From assembly GCA_021399435.1 (NCBI GenBank), contig JAJTUP010000057.1, positions 248,001 through 312,000 of the forward strand: 64,000 bases of DNA, given 5' to 3'. Position 1 is the first letter of the stretch, and every line of letters begins with the position of its first letter. The DNA comes from Diaporthe sp. PMI_573 (Eukaryota; Ascomycota; Sordariomycetes; Diaporthales; Diaporthaceae). Of this stretch, positions 12,173-22,701 are shown one piece after another. A program made the position numbers and the translations under genes. The notes beneath the pieces are model-generated. The model was not told the DNA's origin. It saw only the letters and a program-made list of their open reading frames with translations, and searched no databases.

Positions 12173-12418
12173 AGTGACAGGCTGGGCTTGCTGCGGGAAA
12201 GAGTGAGGTAGTGAAGCCACGCCCGACTTGCGAAGAGGAGATCACGGATGATGCATAGCAAAAGGAATAATGCAAATTGAATGATTGAGTACTGCCAACG
12301 ATTGAATCTGGTAGATGGATGTTCATTCCCTACATTTGCAGGATGCCTGCTCACAATCCCCGCCCACGAAGATACCTGAAGCAGGGCAAGAATAAGAACA
12401 GAACAAGATATAACAAGT

Positions 12419-13992
12419 TCAACTGAGACCTGCAATAATCACTGCATCCTCATAGTCCTTGTCATAGTTGACCACTTCAAGCATTCGTAGTCCAGCGCTG
12501 TTCAGCAGACTTTCCCACTGGGCCTTTGTGCGTTCTATCCCACCTGTAAAACGCTTGAATTAGTAACCTGACACCATGGCTGAGAGATATGTACAGAACC
12601 TGTGTGTGGAAACATCTCAACGTAGACTGGTTCAAGATTACCAAAGGGAGCGAATGAATTTCAGTTCACATACCTACGCATATCATCACCTCGAGATCCA
12701 TCTGGACCCCCTGAGCTGAAGCGCCTCGCTCGGGAAAGACAATTTCGTCGATGAGGAGTACTGATTGATAGTCCATGCCTGCTTTGGCATTGACTAAGAT
12801 CTCATTGCATGTCGCGTCTCCCCACGCATGGAAGATCTTCCGCATGTAGTAAGCTCTAGCTCCTTAGCAGCAGGCGGAACAGCAGATGTCAGCCAAGATG
12901 TCCCGTCCTCCACACTAATCCCAGGACAGACTAATCATACCTTTGACGGGCTGCGGCGTGAAGATGTTGTACACCTCGGCCTCGATCTTAGCAGAGCTGG
13001 GGAGCTGGGATTTGGCCTGCTCCACGACCTCCGGTCGGTCTTGGAGTAGAACCCTCCCAGGAAGGTCCGGGTACCGCTGCCGGAGGGCGAGGGATTGAGA
13101 ACCCGTTGAGCCACCGACATCGACGAACAGAACGGTCGAATTGGTGGTGTCCTGGCCGAAACGCTTTTCGAAGTCTAGAGCATCGAGAAATAACGGCCTC
13201 CCTTCCCAATGGATCCTCATGTGCGCTTGCGCAAGCTTCAGTGCCCAAGGATTCTCAGCCAGATATTCGTAGGGTTTGCTGTCTGTAGGAATGGAGCTGG
13301 TCCACGCCGTGGGCATTTTGCCCAGAGGATCTGTCCACTGGTTTGATTGGAGCCAGTCTGGAAGGTTCAGTCCTCCTTTCGCAGTGATTTTACTCCTGAT
13401 ATCAACATCAACATGATGTAATGGGAGAACAGGAGCTTGGTATCCTCACGTCCATCGAAGGGTATTGGCATGGTCGTCGTTGCTCAGAGCTTGACACACT
13501 TTGTTCGACTGGTATGTGTCGTCGTCAGTCTGAGATATCACATCAGTGGCCTGGTAGTACCGCAGTAGTCTCTCTGAGTATGGTTAATATCCCCTCGATC
13601 AGGGTGAAGAGATGCGCACATACTCAAGAGGCCCTTGTCTACACCGGGTTTTTCCGCGAGCTCTGTACTGCTGAAAGGGCGAGATTTGGCTGCCAAAGCC
13701 GCAAAGACCCCGGACTCGACACCGACGAGAGCGAGAGGTAACTGGAGATGCTAATGCCGGCTGCCATTAGTTATGCACCCATGAAGAGAAGGCCAGCCCT
13801 ACATACCGAGTACCCAATTCTGCTCAACGTGTCCTTGGGCCGATCCAAGGAGGTAGCGAGCTTGCGCCCGCCTTCGACCAAGCGGCGGCGGAGTTTTTCA
13901 TCCCCAATCTGTGCAGTGGCAGCTTCCGGGTCTTGCAGAATGGACTCGATCTGCTCTGCCAGTGTTTCGTATTGGGTGCTGTTGAGACTCAT
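12419..13992 (-). CDS. SAM-dependent O-methyltransferase 1 (COMT-like, PF00891)
   Basis: Six exons: 13992-13807, 13741-13624, 13573-13450, 13395-12941, 12862-12674 and 12543-12419, giving 398 residues, the usual family length. The N-terminal part is the helical dimerisation/winged-helix region. The SAM-binding motif FVDVGGSTGS and the acidic LLQDRPEVV follow. After the fifth exon junction comes GARAYYMRKIFHAW with the catalytic-type histidine, then LLIDEIVFPE and the C-terminal GIERTKAQW block. The AAG acceptor at 12865-12863 is chosen because it alone restores this motif. Fungal members methylate phenols or carboxylates of secondary metabolites in the cytosol. It ends 247 bp from the MFS stop (convergent). 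The substrate is not predictable from sequence. An in-frame ATG at 14028 would add 12 residues. Confidence 0.87.
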
Positions 13993-15374
13993 TTCGAATT
14001 CGGGACGGTCACTTCCAAACCGACACATTGATACAAATGTTGTTCAGTTTTGAGATCAAAGGTCATGCTAGCAGGTGAAGTTTAAGATCCCCAACCAGAG
14101 GGAAATAACGTGGCTTTAGTTGGAGAAGGAAGAGGGAAAGGGCTGTCTGAGAGAGCAACGTAGTCTGTGTCACCTAAACAGGAGGAAATTGTGACCTGGC
14201 GTGTTGTGCGGCAACGGAGAGGGAAGAAAAGCAGCGTGCCAATAGTTGACGTAGGCTGCAGGGTGTAAGCATGGAGAACGTGAGACCAACCGCTGCATTC
14301 CAAGGCTGCCTCCTCGCTTAGGGCGGCGTAAATGAACTGCACTTTGCAAGTGGTCAGGTTACTTTAATCCTAATCTGAGTGAGTTGGTGCCTAGCGAGCT
14401 CTTCTTTTGCTTGTGACAGCTTTGAGGCTCTAGGTGGGTCCTCGGCCCGCGATGGTGACTTACCACTCTTCTTTCCTCTAGCGTTGTGACACCAGAGTCA
14501 GTTTCGTGTCTCAAGCACAGTCGTGCAAACAAGTCACGAGAAGCACAGCATATCCTGCAGGGCTGCTTGCGGATATCGGTCCTAGGGTGTCAGTACTGTG
14601 TACATATGATAGGTACTTCGGTACTCTGGGATTGTAGCCTCGCGCTCAGACTGGGATCCTAGCGGGTCCTTTTGAGCCCCCGGGTGGCACAAACCGGTTG
14701 GTAGGCAACAAGTACATATCCTTGACAGCCAATCCCGGTGGTCAACAGGGATGAGCTTTGACGTGTAATGATTAGCACCTAGATAGAACCCAGGGGTGTT
14801 CTTAATAGAGACAAACATGAATCCTACGGCTGACACTGTTGGTTGCACTGGAGTCCTGCTATTTGACCAACATCAATCCTTCTGTGCACCCAACAGTTGT
14901 GACAAATTGTCCCACACCATGTCCAACCTCGCAAGTCAGTCTCTGAGGAAAGCAGGGAAAGCCAGAAGGGCAGAGCTCGAAACATCGCCTCAGTGGAAGA
15001 GTCTAGCTCTCATGTGCGAATTAGAATCCCACCCTTTCTTTTGATCCCACCCAAAAGAAAGGCGTCCTCCATTACCATATGTTTGCCAGATGGGTCTGTT
15101 ACATACTGCGCCTCTGGAATACCTCCCTCAACCTCAATGGAGGGCCGTAGTACTTATCCTTTGGAGGGGCCATGGCCTTTGATTCCTTGTACAATCAACG
15201 ATGGTGGGTTGGGATCTGTCACATGCGACTCGAACTGGCTGAATCAGCCCACGGTCACAGTTCGTTTCCCACAGTGTATATTGTCCGGGGGTCTCTCCTT
15301 GTTTATTCACCCAGTTTAGTCACTTGCCATGTTGGTTTGGAGCTATCTCTCTGCCACTCGGACATAAGCTCACA
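13993..15374. promoter_or_regulatory. Divergent intergenic region between OMT1 and the chimera gene
   Basis: About 1.4 kb separating two divergently transcribed cluster genes, so it should carry both promoters. I found no convincing palindromic regulator site, no repeat and no coding region. The open frames here are short and overlap on both strands. Confidence 0.4.
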
Positions 15375-16527
15375 ATGGCTGACTCCAACGACATCCAGTC
15401 ACCCGGAATGCCCATGTTTCCCGATCCCGTCAATCCGGACGACCTGGGCCGCGGACCCATGGTTGTGGGCCTGTTTTGGACGTTTGCTGCCCTAGCCCTT
15501 ATCGTCGTTGCCGTTCGCATTTGGGTTCGCCTCACCGTGATGAAGGTACTGGTTGTGGAAGATTGGCTCGTGGTAGCTGCTGTGGTAGGCTTCTCACTAC
15601 AAAACATCATCCTTGCGGGATACTGACTTACATGTTTTGTAGATCCTCAACACGGTCTGCATATCATTCCTCACTGTTGCCTTCCACTATGGCTTGGGCA
15701 AGCACGACAGAGACCTCACCTTCGACCAGACCGTCAACGTGATTAAATGGACGTGGCTGAACTCCACGCCCGGTATTACTTGTTCTATCCTTGCTAGGAC
15801 CTCCATAGCGATACTCCTCGTCCGTATCTTCGGAAGAAAAGCCTGGTTGAAGTGGTTCCTGCAGTGCGGAGATATCCTGAACATCGCTAAAGTGGCCGGT
15901 GTGGAGCAGGTTGTCTCATCCACCACCCTGGGAGTCTCAATGCTCGACGATGGGGTGGCTGTCTCAACGGGGTCATTCATGCAAAGGCATATGGTCAACA
16001 AAAAATCAATCGAGCAATTAGTCGAGGACACCGGCTTCGACTTCTATATCCTTCTACGCCCCACCTTCTTTATGGCCAATTTCCTGGAGCCCAAGGTCAA
16101 GCGCTACGCCGAGATCCGTGACGAGCGCAGTTGGACTACGTCCATGACAGCTGAGACAGACTTCCCAATCGTCGACCACGAGGACATTGCCAAGTTTGCA
16201 GTTGCCGCCTTCCAGGACCCGGAAAAGTATCACCGCCGCGCATTGGGGCTCGCGAGCGACCAGCTCAAAATCCAGGATATGCTGGATCAGCTTGCCGAAG
16301 CTGCTGGGCAGCCCAGCACGATCCGCGCCAAGTTCCTTACCGATAAGGAGGTTGAGGTGCAGGCTAAGGCGAGCGGGTTTTCCAATTCCCACAAGGTGCT
16401 CAGGCTTACTTCCAACTACGTTAATTTGAAGGAGCTGGCCGAGATTGTGCCTCTGACTTCCTCCAAAGATTTCTTGAAGCGAGAGAAGGACTTAGTGATG
16501 AAGACATTTCCTACACGGGCATCTTGA
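15375..16527 (+). CDS. Chimeric ORF: N-terminal fungal rhodopsin-fold membrane domain fused to NmrA-like C-terminus
   Basis: Two exons, 15375-15584 and 15643-16527, give 364 residues. Residues 1 to about 163 match the start of the fungal SAT4/PTH11-related rhodopsin family: three hydrophobic segments, an EDWLVV loop, FHYGLGKH, and a helix before GRKAWLKWF. At about base 15865 the frame passes without a break into an NmrA-like protein starting inside its Rossmann fold (GDILNIAKVAGVEQVV). It continues through LLRPTFFMANFLEP and the C-terminal NmrA region. The membrane domain lacks about four of its seven helices, and the NmrA part lacks its N-terminal nucleotide-binding GxxGxxG. Neither half is complete. 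NmrA proteins are NAD(P)-binding regulators; rhodopsin-fold proteins are membrane receptors. It is probably a recombination product with doubtful function, or an assembly join. Confidence 0.72.
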
Positions 16528-16761
16528 AGTTCTCGACGCATGTTAGTTCCTGAATCTGAAAGCCAGAAGTCCACAAAATAAACATATTTGTCAATCGAAA
16601 TAAACCAAGAATAATGTTTCTCCCTGTGCACTTGTGTATGCATTGAAAAGGATTATGAGTCTTGTCCCATGCACTCGGTAACATTGAGGTTCCTGTCGTG
16701 TACTATAAAATTCTATGTGCTACGGGCTGAGGCTTTATGGTACTGGAAGGGGGAAAGGATC

Positions 16762-18547
16762 TCACGACCTCCAACCGTCGGCTTTGATTTCCTTCAAACA
16801 ATTCAGCAATCTCTGAAGGCCTATATGCAACGCGTCCTTCTCCACGGCGAAGCTGGCCCGGAACCAACCCAGCTCCTCAGTGGAAAAGCTGGTACCAGGT
16901 GATACCTCGACGCCAGAAGCCATTAAGCGTTTGCAAAGCCTATTTTCGCGGTCTTGGTATTTATTGAGCTCGGATGACGACAAGCCAAATGTCGAAAGGT
17001 TCGGCATCTCTTGAGTCACATCTCCGTCGCAAATGTATATCCGAAGATCAACCCAGATGAAACATCCGGCATTGCTATAGAACAGTATAAATGCTCCGGC
17101 CCGGACGTTCGCATATGCTCGAATGGGCACTCACGTCTTCTGGTAGTAAGGAATTCCGTGTTCGTCGAGGAAGCGGGTTACCAATGAGCAGTGCTCCCCA
17201 AGCAGTTGGCAATTCTTCGATCCGAAGGCGACAGAGAAGTCTTCATCCTCAAGCATCTTCGCCCAGACATCTTGAGTAACATAAGGCGCCCAGCCGAACA
17301 CACTAGACACATGGAACTTAATAGCTGAGATGGGGAAACAGCACATAGAGAATATGGACTACTTACCAAATACTAGTTATGGCCACCAAGAGGCCTTGAT
17401 TTCGAGAGTGTAGAGCTGCTAATCGTAAGCCGCTCGAGCTATAAGTTAGTCTTTGCCCATGCCATAGGCGACGTGGACGAGATGGCGGTCGATGAATCCC
17501 TTGAGGTCTAGGGATAGGACAGATGTGAATGGCGTGGCGTCCTCGGCGGTAGTCTCGTAGACAGATTGGGCGAATATCTCGTCACTTATCAAGTGCAGGC
17601 TGTGACGGCCACAAAAGCGCGCAATCTCTCGAAGGGTCTCTTGAGGCTAACAACGGGTTGGGATATTTCAAGATTATCTAGGGATTCCGAACTCACATAG
17701 CATCGACCGATAGGATTATGCGGGCTGAGAGGGCTTTTAACGCTGGTAACCACAAATTTGTAGTATGACGATCATATAGGCTTTCTCTTACTTGCTCAAC
17801 AACACAGCCCGAGCTTTTACACCCTTCTGAGCGGCCTCCGATAGTGCACGTTCCAGGGCCATCCTGTTCGTTTGAGGTTCGAAGATGTCATCGAGACCGC
17901 GATAACCATCAAGGCAATGGAACGCTGCAGGAATGAGCACGCCTCGCGACCTCTCTTTGACAGCGGGCCGAAAGCCCGTGTAGTAGGGACGAGGAACGAT
18001 GATTCCGTCTCCCTCATTACAGACTGCCCAAGTCAGAGAGTCAAGGACAGAAAGCACTCCAGAAAGAACTAGGATCTCTTCTTCGACGACGGCTTCATGA
18101 GCTCGGAACTGTGCGTTAAAAAGATTGGCCAATGCTTTTTTCAGAAGAGGCGATCCTCGAGGGCCGACTCCATAGCCGAGATGGTCGCTTGGATTAATTG
18201 AGATCTACTGAATCAATTAGAAGACTCAGGAAAAGGGAGATCTCCATTCATTTTGTCCCACATTGTTTGTGATATACTGCGCGACTTCTTTCTGTAGTAA
18301 AAGGTTTTCTGCCACTCCTAGGAATACCCTGATACACTTTAGACGAGGCAAAAGGATTTGTGACAGAGTTATAATTCTGGGAGACTTACAGACCATCAGG
18401 GTTATCAATACTCCAGAGATTCAAGAATAACTTCTCTAGTTGATCCCAGGGCAAGGTTTGTAGTGAATTATCTGCGGCCCGAAGTGATAAACCATATTTG
18501 GCAAAGGCATTATCGATCTCTAGCTTTGGGTATGAATTGCTGCTCAT
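16762..18547 (-). pseudogene. PLP-dependent ACC-synthase-like/GliI-like enzyme, disrupted at the active-site lysine region
   Basis: Coding blocks: 18547-18390, 18328-18262, 18204-17792, 17733-17697, 17646-17367, 17302-17135 and 17074-16762. Together they follow a fungal aminotransferase class I/II (ACC-synthase-like) protein of about 478 residues. Landmarks in order: LGVAEN, YGVGPRGSPLLKKAL, VLSGVLSVLD, PRPYYTGF, SPHNPIGRCY, LISDEIF, the PLP-lysine motif YGMGKD (about 17446), SGLRLAALHSRN, and a C-terminal FIWVDL domain. Directly after GKD the frame meets TAA, and the downstream frame is offset by one base, so block 5 is out of phase. The sequence there (ACTAACTTATAG) resembles an intron 3' end, but no donor fits. 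Related enzymes transaminate amino acids or cleave C-S bonds (GliI in gliotoxin-type pathways). It is non-functional unless this is a sequencing error or unusual splice. Confidence 0.78.
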
Positions 18548-20183
18548 CTTGCCGTCTTCATCGAAATAGCTGCATGTTCGGAGTGTACCTTTGAGTACTG
18601 GGTTGAGTTCCGATATGAAAGCGCTTATTTTATATGCTGGACTACTTACTTTGAGAATTAATCTCAGTATGCAATATCGTCCCTCCGGGTACAAGCATCC
18701 ATCTGGCCGTGTAAGTACATATCTCCATCTGCGTCTTACTTGTTGCAAAACGTCGGCGCACCTTGTATAACGGTACAAATCCTAGCCCGGAGGCAACATT
18801 GGAGTCAATGGATGGCATCACGCGGAACTGCGCGGCAGCCTTGGGGCCTACGTGCTACCACACTACACATGCTGCAGATGAGCCATTGATGCAAGACTTT
18901 TGCAGACACGAAGGCCCGTATGCAGGCTGTGAAGGAAGCAGAACCATGCCGCTCGGGTAACCGCGCAATTTGTGAGATGGACACAGGCGGCTGGTGGCTA
19001 TGCAGGGTTGCATCCTTCCAAGGTTGTCCAACGAGTGTATGCAAGTGGCTCCATTGAGCTATTCCTTTTGGTAGGACCTCGCGATATTTTTCTTGTGGGC
19101 CGAGAGTGTTTGTCGCGCAAGCCTAGGAGGGCTGACAACGGGTTTCAAGTAAGACAATGATGACGACTGACGTTGTGTAGCGGTAGATGAAGTAGCCCCG
19201 TTGGGGGGATATGTGATGTCGGGCGGCATTGTTGACCAATGACCTCTAGTCGACGGTGACCTGCCTCGATCTTTTTCTGTGCCACCTGGGCACTCCGAGT
19301 CCCGCTCGAGTGCGGGTACGGGAGCACATGAACGCAATCGGTAGGCCGGTCCGCACACCGAAATTCACTTCAGTCTTAGCGTTGTCCACTAAGACCTTGC
19401 TTGCAACATCTGATCTGTCAGACGGGATGTTGGCAAAGTAATTGTAATTACACAATGGGTGACACTGCAGAAGAAACCAGTCTACTTACTCCAATACAGC
19501 TCCTCGGTGACAGGCATCCAGTACCCGCCAGTGTCAGGCTGTTCAAATGTGCTTTGCATGTGTTTGCAGCAGAAATTCCGAGAACGGCGGTAGTACAAAT
19601 TCAGAAACTGGTGGTATGCCTTCATGCTTTTTGTGTGTACCTGCGAGCCCGGGAACACCAAGAACGTGAGCCATGCACATTCGTGATGATCATGTCGTCT
19701 TCCACATGGCGGCCTTTAATGGTGACAACCGCCACAACCGCCACAACCGGGCATCTGAGCATGTGCACCATGGGAAATTTTGGCGTGGCTTTGCTCAGGT
19801 TGGGGACGACAAACAAGTTGCATTTGTTTCCGTCGTGCGTTACAAGGAACGCGATGACCTTCCAGGAAACCTTTGGAAACCACTGGCATGAGACTGCAAT
19901 GATCATTATATGCGAAATCATCCGAGTGATTAATAATTAGATGTAATGACGACTGGCCAGAATATAAGAAAACCTACCATTCGATGTCCGTGGAAAGGTT
20001 CACTGGACACTCTGGAGTCTAGGGCAAGTTGAACTCTGGTCAAACCGTCCAACAGAGTATTATACACACGTTTTGACCTGTCTCGCTATCCTTCTGGTGA
20101 AGCACCGCTCTTGACTTCCTTAAGTCTGGCGTGGCCTTTCCATTCACCCAAGGGCCTATAATCCAAGATGAGCCACCCCCATA
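18548..20183. other. Gene-poor interval with possible coding remnants
   Basis: About 1.6 kb between the PLP pseudogene and the P450. The minus strand has short coding-like stretches. One at about 19921-19622 contains KVIAFLVTHDGNKCNLFVVPNLSK. Another ends in TGGYWMPVTEELYW at a GTAAGT donor near 19490, and 19455-19249 contains YFANIPSDRSDVASKVLVDN. They suggest a decayed multi-exon gene, but I do not recognise the family and could not build an open model. A tandem CCGCCACAA repeat sits at about 19729-19750. Confidence 0.35.
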
Positions 20184-21815
20184 TTAAATGCAAATAACGT
20201 CCTCCTTTTGACGAAACCTAAACCTGGCCTCTACTGGTGGTACCATGGTGTTCAACAGCGCCCTTCTCCTTATAGGCTTGCCAATAAGCTCAATATCATA
20301 ATTGAGGATCAGATAGCCCAACGCTTGCTTTACAGTCTGACTGACAAACCACCTTCCCGGGCAAGTATGGCGTCCGTAGCCCCATGGTAAGAAGGTCAGC
20401 GTCTCCTTCGTCATGGTCTGGCGTTCGCCGTCTGCACATCCCTGCTCAAATGGCCTGGAAAATCGAAACGCATCAAACCTCCACGGCTCTGCGTAATTAT
20501 CTGGATCCAGATGTATATCTTGGGTGGGAAGCACCATGCGCACACCGGGTCCCACGCGCACGTTGCTTCCGATATCTAACACTCCCGCCGTGACGTCCCG
20601 GAAGACGTTGGTGACCGCTACGTCAGACACACGCATCGATTCGCGAAGGGCTGAATCTATCCGATGCAGATCATGGATGGCTTCGGGTGAGTCGAGGCCG
20701 CCATGTTTGGACACCACTCGTGAGCATTCCTCCTCGAGCCCTGTAAGGACATCGGCGCGGTTTTTGCTGCCATTGATATCAAAGACGCAGTGAGAAAAGA
20801 CATAGCACATGGCGTAAATGAGGGGTATGAGCATGCTGACCAGGCGTAAAGTTATCCGGGAAGCGTCAATTTGCTCATTACCCTCTTTGGCCAGTATGGG
20901 GATCATCCACTGCAAGAAGTCATCCGGCACATCTGCTTTGCCCGCCTCCCACATGCGGATACGATCTTCCACCATGGGGATCAGCGTCTTGACGAAGCGC
21001 GCCTGGTAGTATTTTGCGCGCAGTGCAATCACCGGTCCAGTCAAACGACGTAGGAATGGCGGGAAGCAATTCATGATAGCACCTCCAACGAGCATTGACG
21101 TCGCGTAGTGGCGCGATATCTCGAGCAGCGTCTCGTTGCGGCTGAGAGGCATTCCGATGAGTATACGCTGAGAGGCCCGTGAAATAATTCGACCACACAT
21201 GTCCCAGCCAGTAACGGTCTTCCACCCACGATCAGCCCCCCAGATGTCGCGAAATGCCAGGTTAATCTCGTTGCCTGTGGCGGCAGCAAGACGGCCCACG
21301 TCTTTCCGTGCCATCTTGCGGCGTACAACTTCAAACTGAAGCAGATTCTCGTATAGTTCGGGGTCCGAGATTATGTAAGGCAGCTCGATCGTCTCAACCA
21401 TCCCCTTCAGGTTGGTCCACTCATTTTCGCCGAGCCTGTCTGGGCGTACGAGCGTTGGGATTGCCGACGGTGGCATGACCAGTACCCTACCGCTGCTCAT
21501 CCATGTGGTAGGCAGCGCGAAGGGCTTGTTCAGCGCCTTGCAGTATCTGCGATACCCGTCGCTCATCCGCCTTCGCGTCGAAGTGACAGAAGTTGCGACA
21601 GCAACAAAGAAGGATAAAAAGTTACCTGGTTTGACGCCGATTATGTCTACTTCGCACCAAACGTCAGGCGGGTGTTGGCGCTTCCACACCCGCGCAGCGA
21701 GAGACGTAAGGAGAAGAGTCCCGACCCCAACGAGGAACGCGTATGATAGATTCTCTGACAGAGCCATGACTGTCGCTTGGTCTTTGTTGAATTTAGTGAC
21801 TGCTGATATCCGCAT
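20184..21815 (-). CDS. Cytochrome P450 monooxygenase
   Basis: A single uninterrupted exon of 543 residues. An N-terminal membrane anchor lies at about residues 24-42 (YAFLVGVGTLLLTSLAA), placing it on the ER face. The K-helix ExxR is in ALRESMR. PERF-region sequence DAFRFSRPF and the heme loop FLPWGYGRHTCPGRWF follow, with the cysteine ligand at residue 485. The I-helix region reads MLIPLIYAMCYVFSHCVFDI and lacks the usual acidic-Thr oxygen-activation pair, which is unusual but known in some fungal cluster P450s. A second in-frame ATG at 21767 may be the true start. It is divergent from OMT2, sharing an 886-bp promoter region. It probably oxidises the cluster product; regiochemistry cannot be inferred. 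Confidence 0.9.
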   Translation of the reverse strand: MRISAVTKFNKDQATVMALSENLSYAFLVGVGTLLLTSLAARVWKRQHPPDVWCEVDIIGVKPGNFLSFFVAVATSVTSTRRRMSDGYRRYCKALNKPFALPTTWMSSGRVLVMPPSAIPTLVRPDRLGENEWTNLKGMVETIELPYIISDPELYENLLQFEVVRRKMARKDVGRLAAATGNEINLAFRDIWGADRGWKTVTGWDMCGRIISRASQRILIGMPLSRNETLLEISRHYATSMLVGGAIMNCFPPFLRRLTGPVIALRAKYYQARFVKTLIPMVEDRIRMWEAGKADVPDDFLQWMIPILAKEGNEQIDASRITLRLVSMLIPLIYAMCYVFSHCVFDINGSKNRADVLTGLEEECSRVVSKHGGLDSPEAIHDLHRIDSALRESMRVSDVAVTNVFRDVTAGVLDIGSNVRVGPGVRMVLPTQDIHLDPDNYAEPWRFDAFRFSRPFEQGCADGERQTMTKETLTFLPWGYGRHTCPGRWFVSQTVKQALGYLILNYDIELIGKPIRRRALLNTMVPPVEARFRFRQKEDVICI

Positions 21816-22701
21816 GCGATTGGTATCGAGGGTTTGTAGCTATCTCGCGGGGTTGGTGTGTTTCCAGGCAAGTCGCATATAGCTACAAATCAATCCGTGT
21901 CCTTCTCCCACCCAGGAGCTTCGAGGACGGGGAGTTCGGCACGGATAGTACGTTCCGGTATTCCTAAGCCAAGAAAGTCCTTACCAAAACTGTTGCCCAC
22001 CACAGCTAATACATTGAGTCAAACCACCCGTGACCTGAAGAGATTGACGACGCGTATCCTGTTGACCCATTCCGAACACTCCTGCCGTCAAGCAATCGCA
22101 AGGCCTGCAAGGTATTACAACGTTGCAAACAGAGACATGCAGGACCATCTATATCAGCCCCGTACTAGTAAGCGAGGTCTCACTACCGAAAGCTACGTAC
22201 TTGAGTACGAATGAAAGTACTGTGTACCTTGAGTACCTAAGTACATACTTCTGGGGTGAATGATCGGGTGCTTGAGTGCTGTGACCCGTGAGCGGTCGGT
22301 TGCAGGAGTGTAACACACCAACAGACTTGGGCCGCCTGGAAGGTCACACCCAAGCGGCCAAAGATGGGCACAGGAACAGAGCTATTAGCCAATATGTTAT
22401 GCATTTAAGCGGACCCACAGTCTTGAGTAAAATGAGTGACTGCGCTATAATTAGCGCAGTGGAAAGACAACCCATAAAAGCGGTAGTGATCTGGAACTAA
22501 GCGGCTTGTGCGAGAGTACTCTGGAAAGGACTGATGGTTTACTTAAACTAATAGTACGAAGTCAGTCAGTTATTCTATCAGTGGGAAGAAAACACAGCCT
22601 ATCTTCTTGCATAAAGACTGCTATCAAAGGCTGGATTGAGATTGCGCGGGCAAGAGTAATACAGGCACAACGTCTTCTACTCTCCAGACAACTTTCAAAT
22701 C
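21816..22701. promoter_or_regulatory. Divergent promoter region, P450 / OMT2
   Basis: An 886-bp interval between two divergently transcribed tailoring genes. It contains a TACTTGAGTACG / AAAGTACTGTGTACCTTGAGTACCTAAGTACATACTT cluster at about 22197-22250 in which GTAC/AGTACT palindromes recur. This may be a regulator-binding array or just a low-complexity patch. No coding region is supported. Confidence 0.4.

Noticed and set aside
17430..17520. A normal intron that would rescue the PLP gene at its lysine
   Set aside because: The branch-like ACTAAC and the ATAG acceptor exist, but every GT donor upstream is in the wrong phase and would remove the catalytic lysine.
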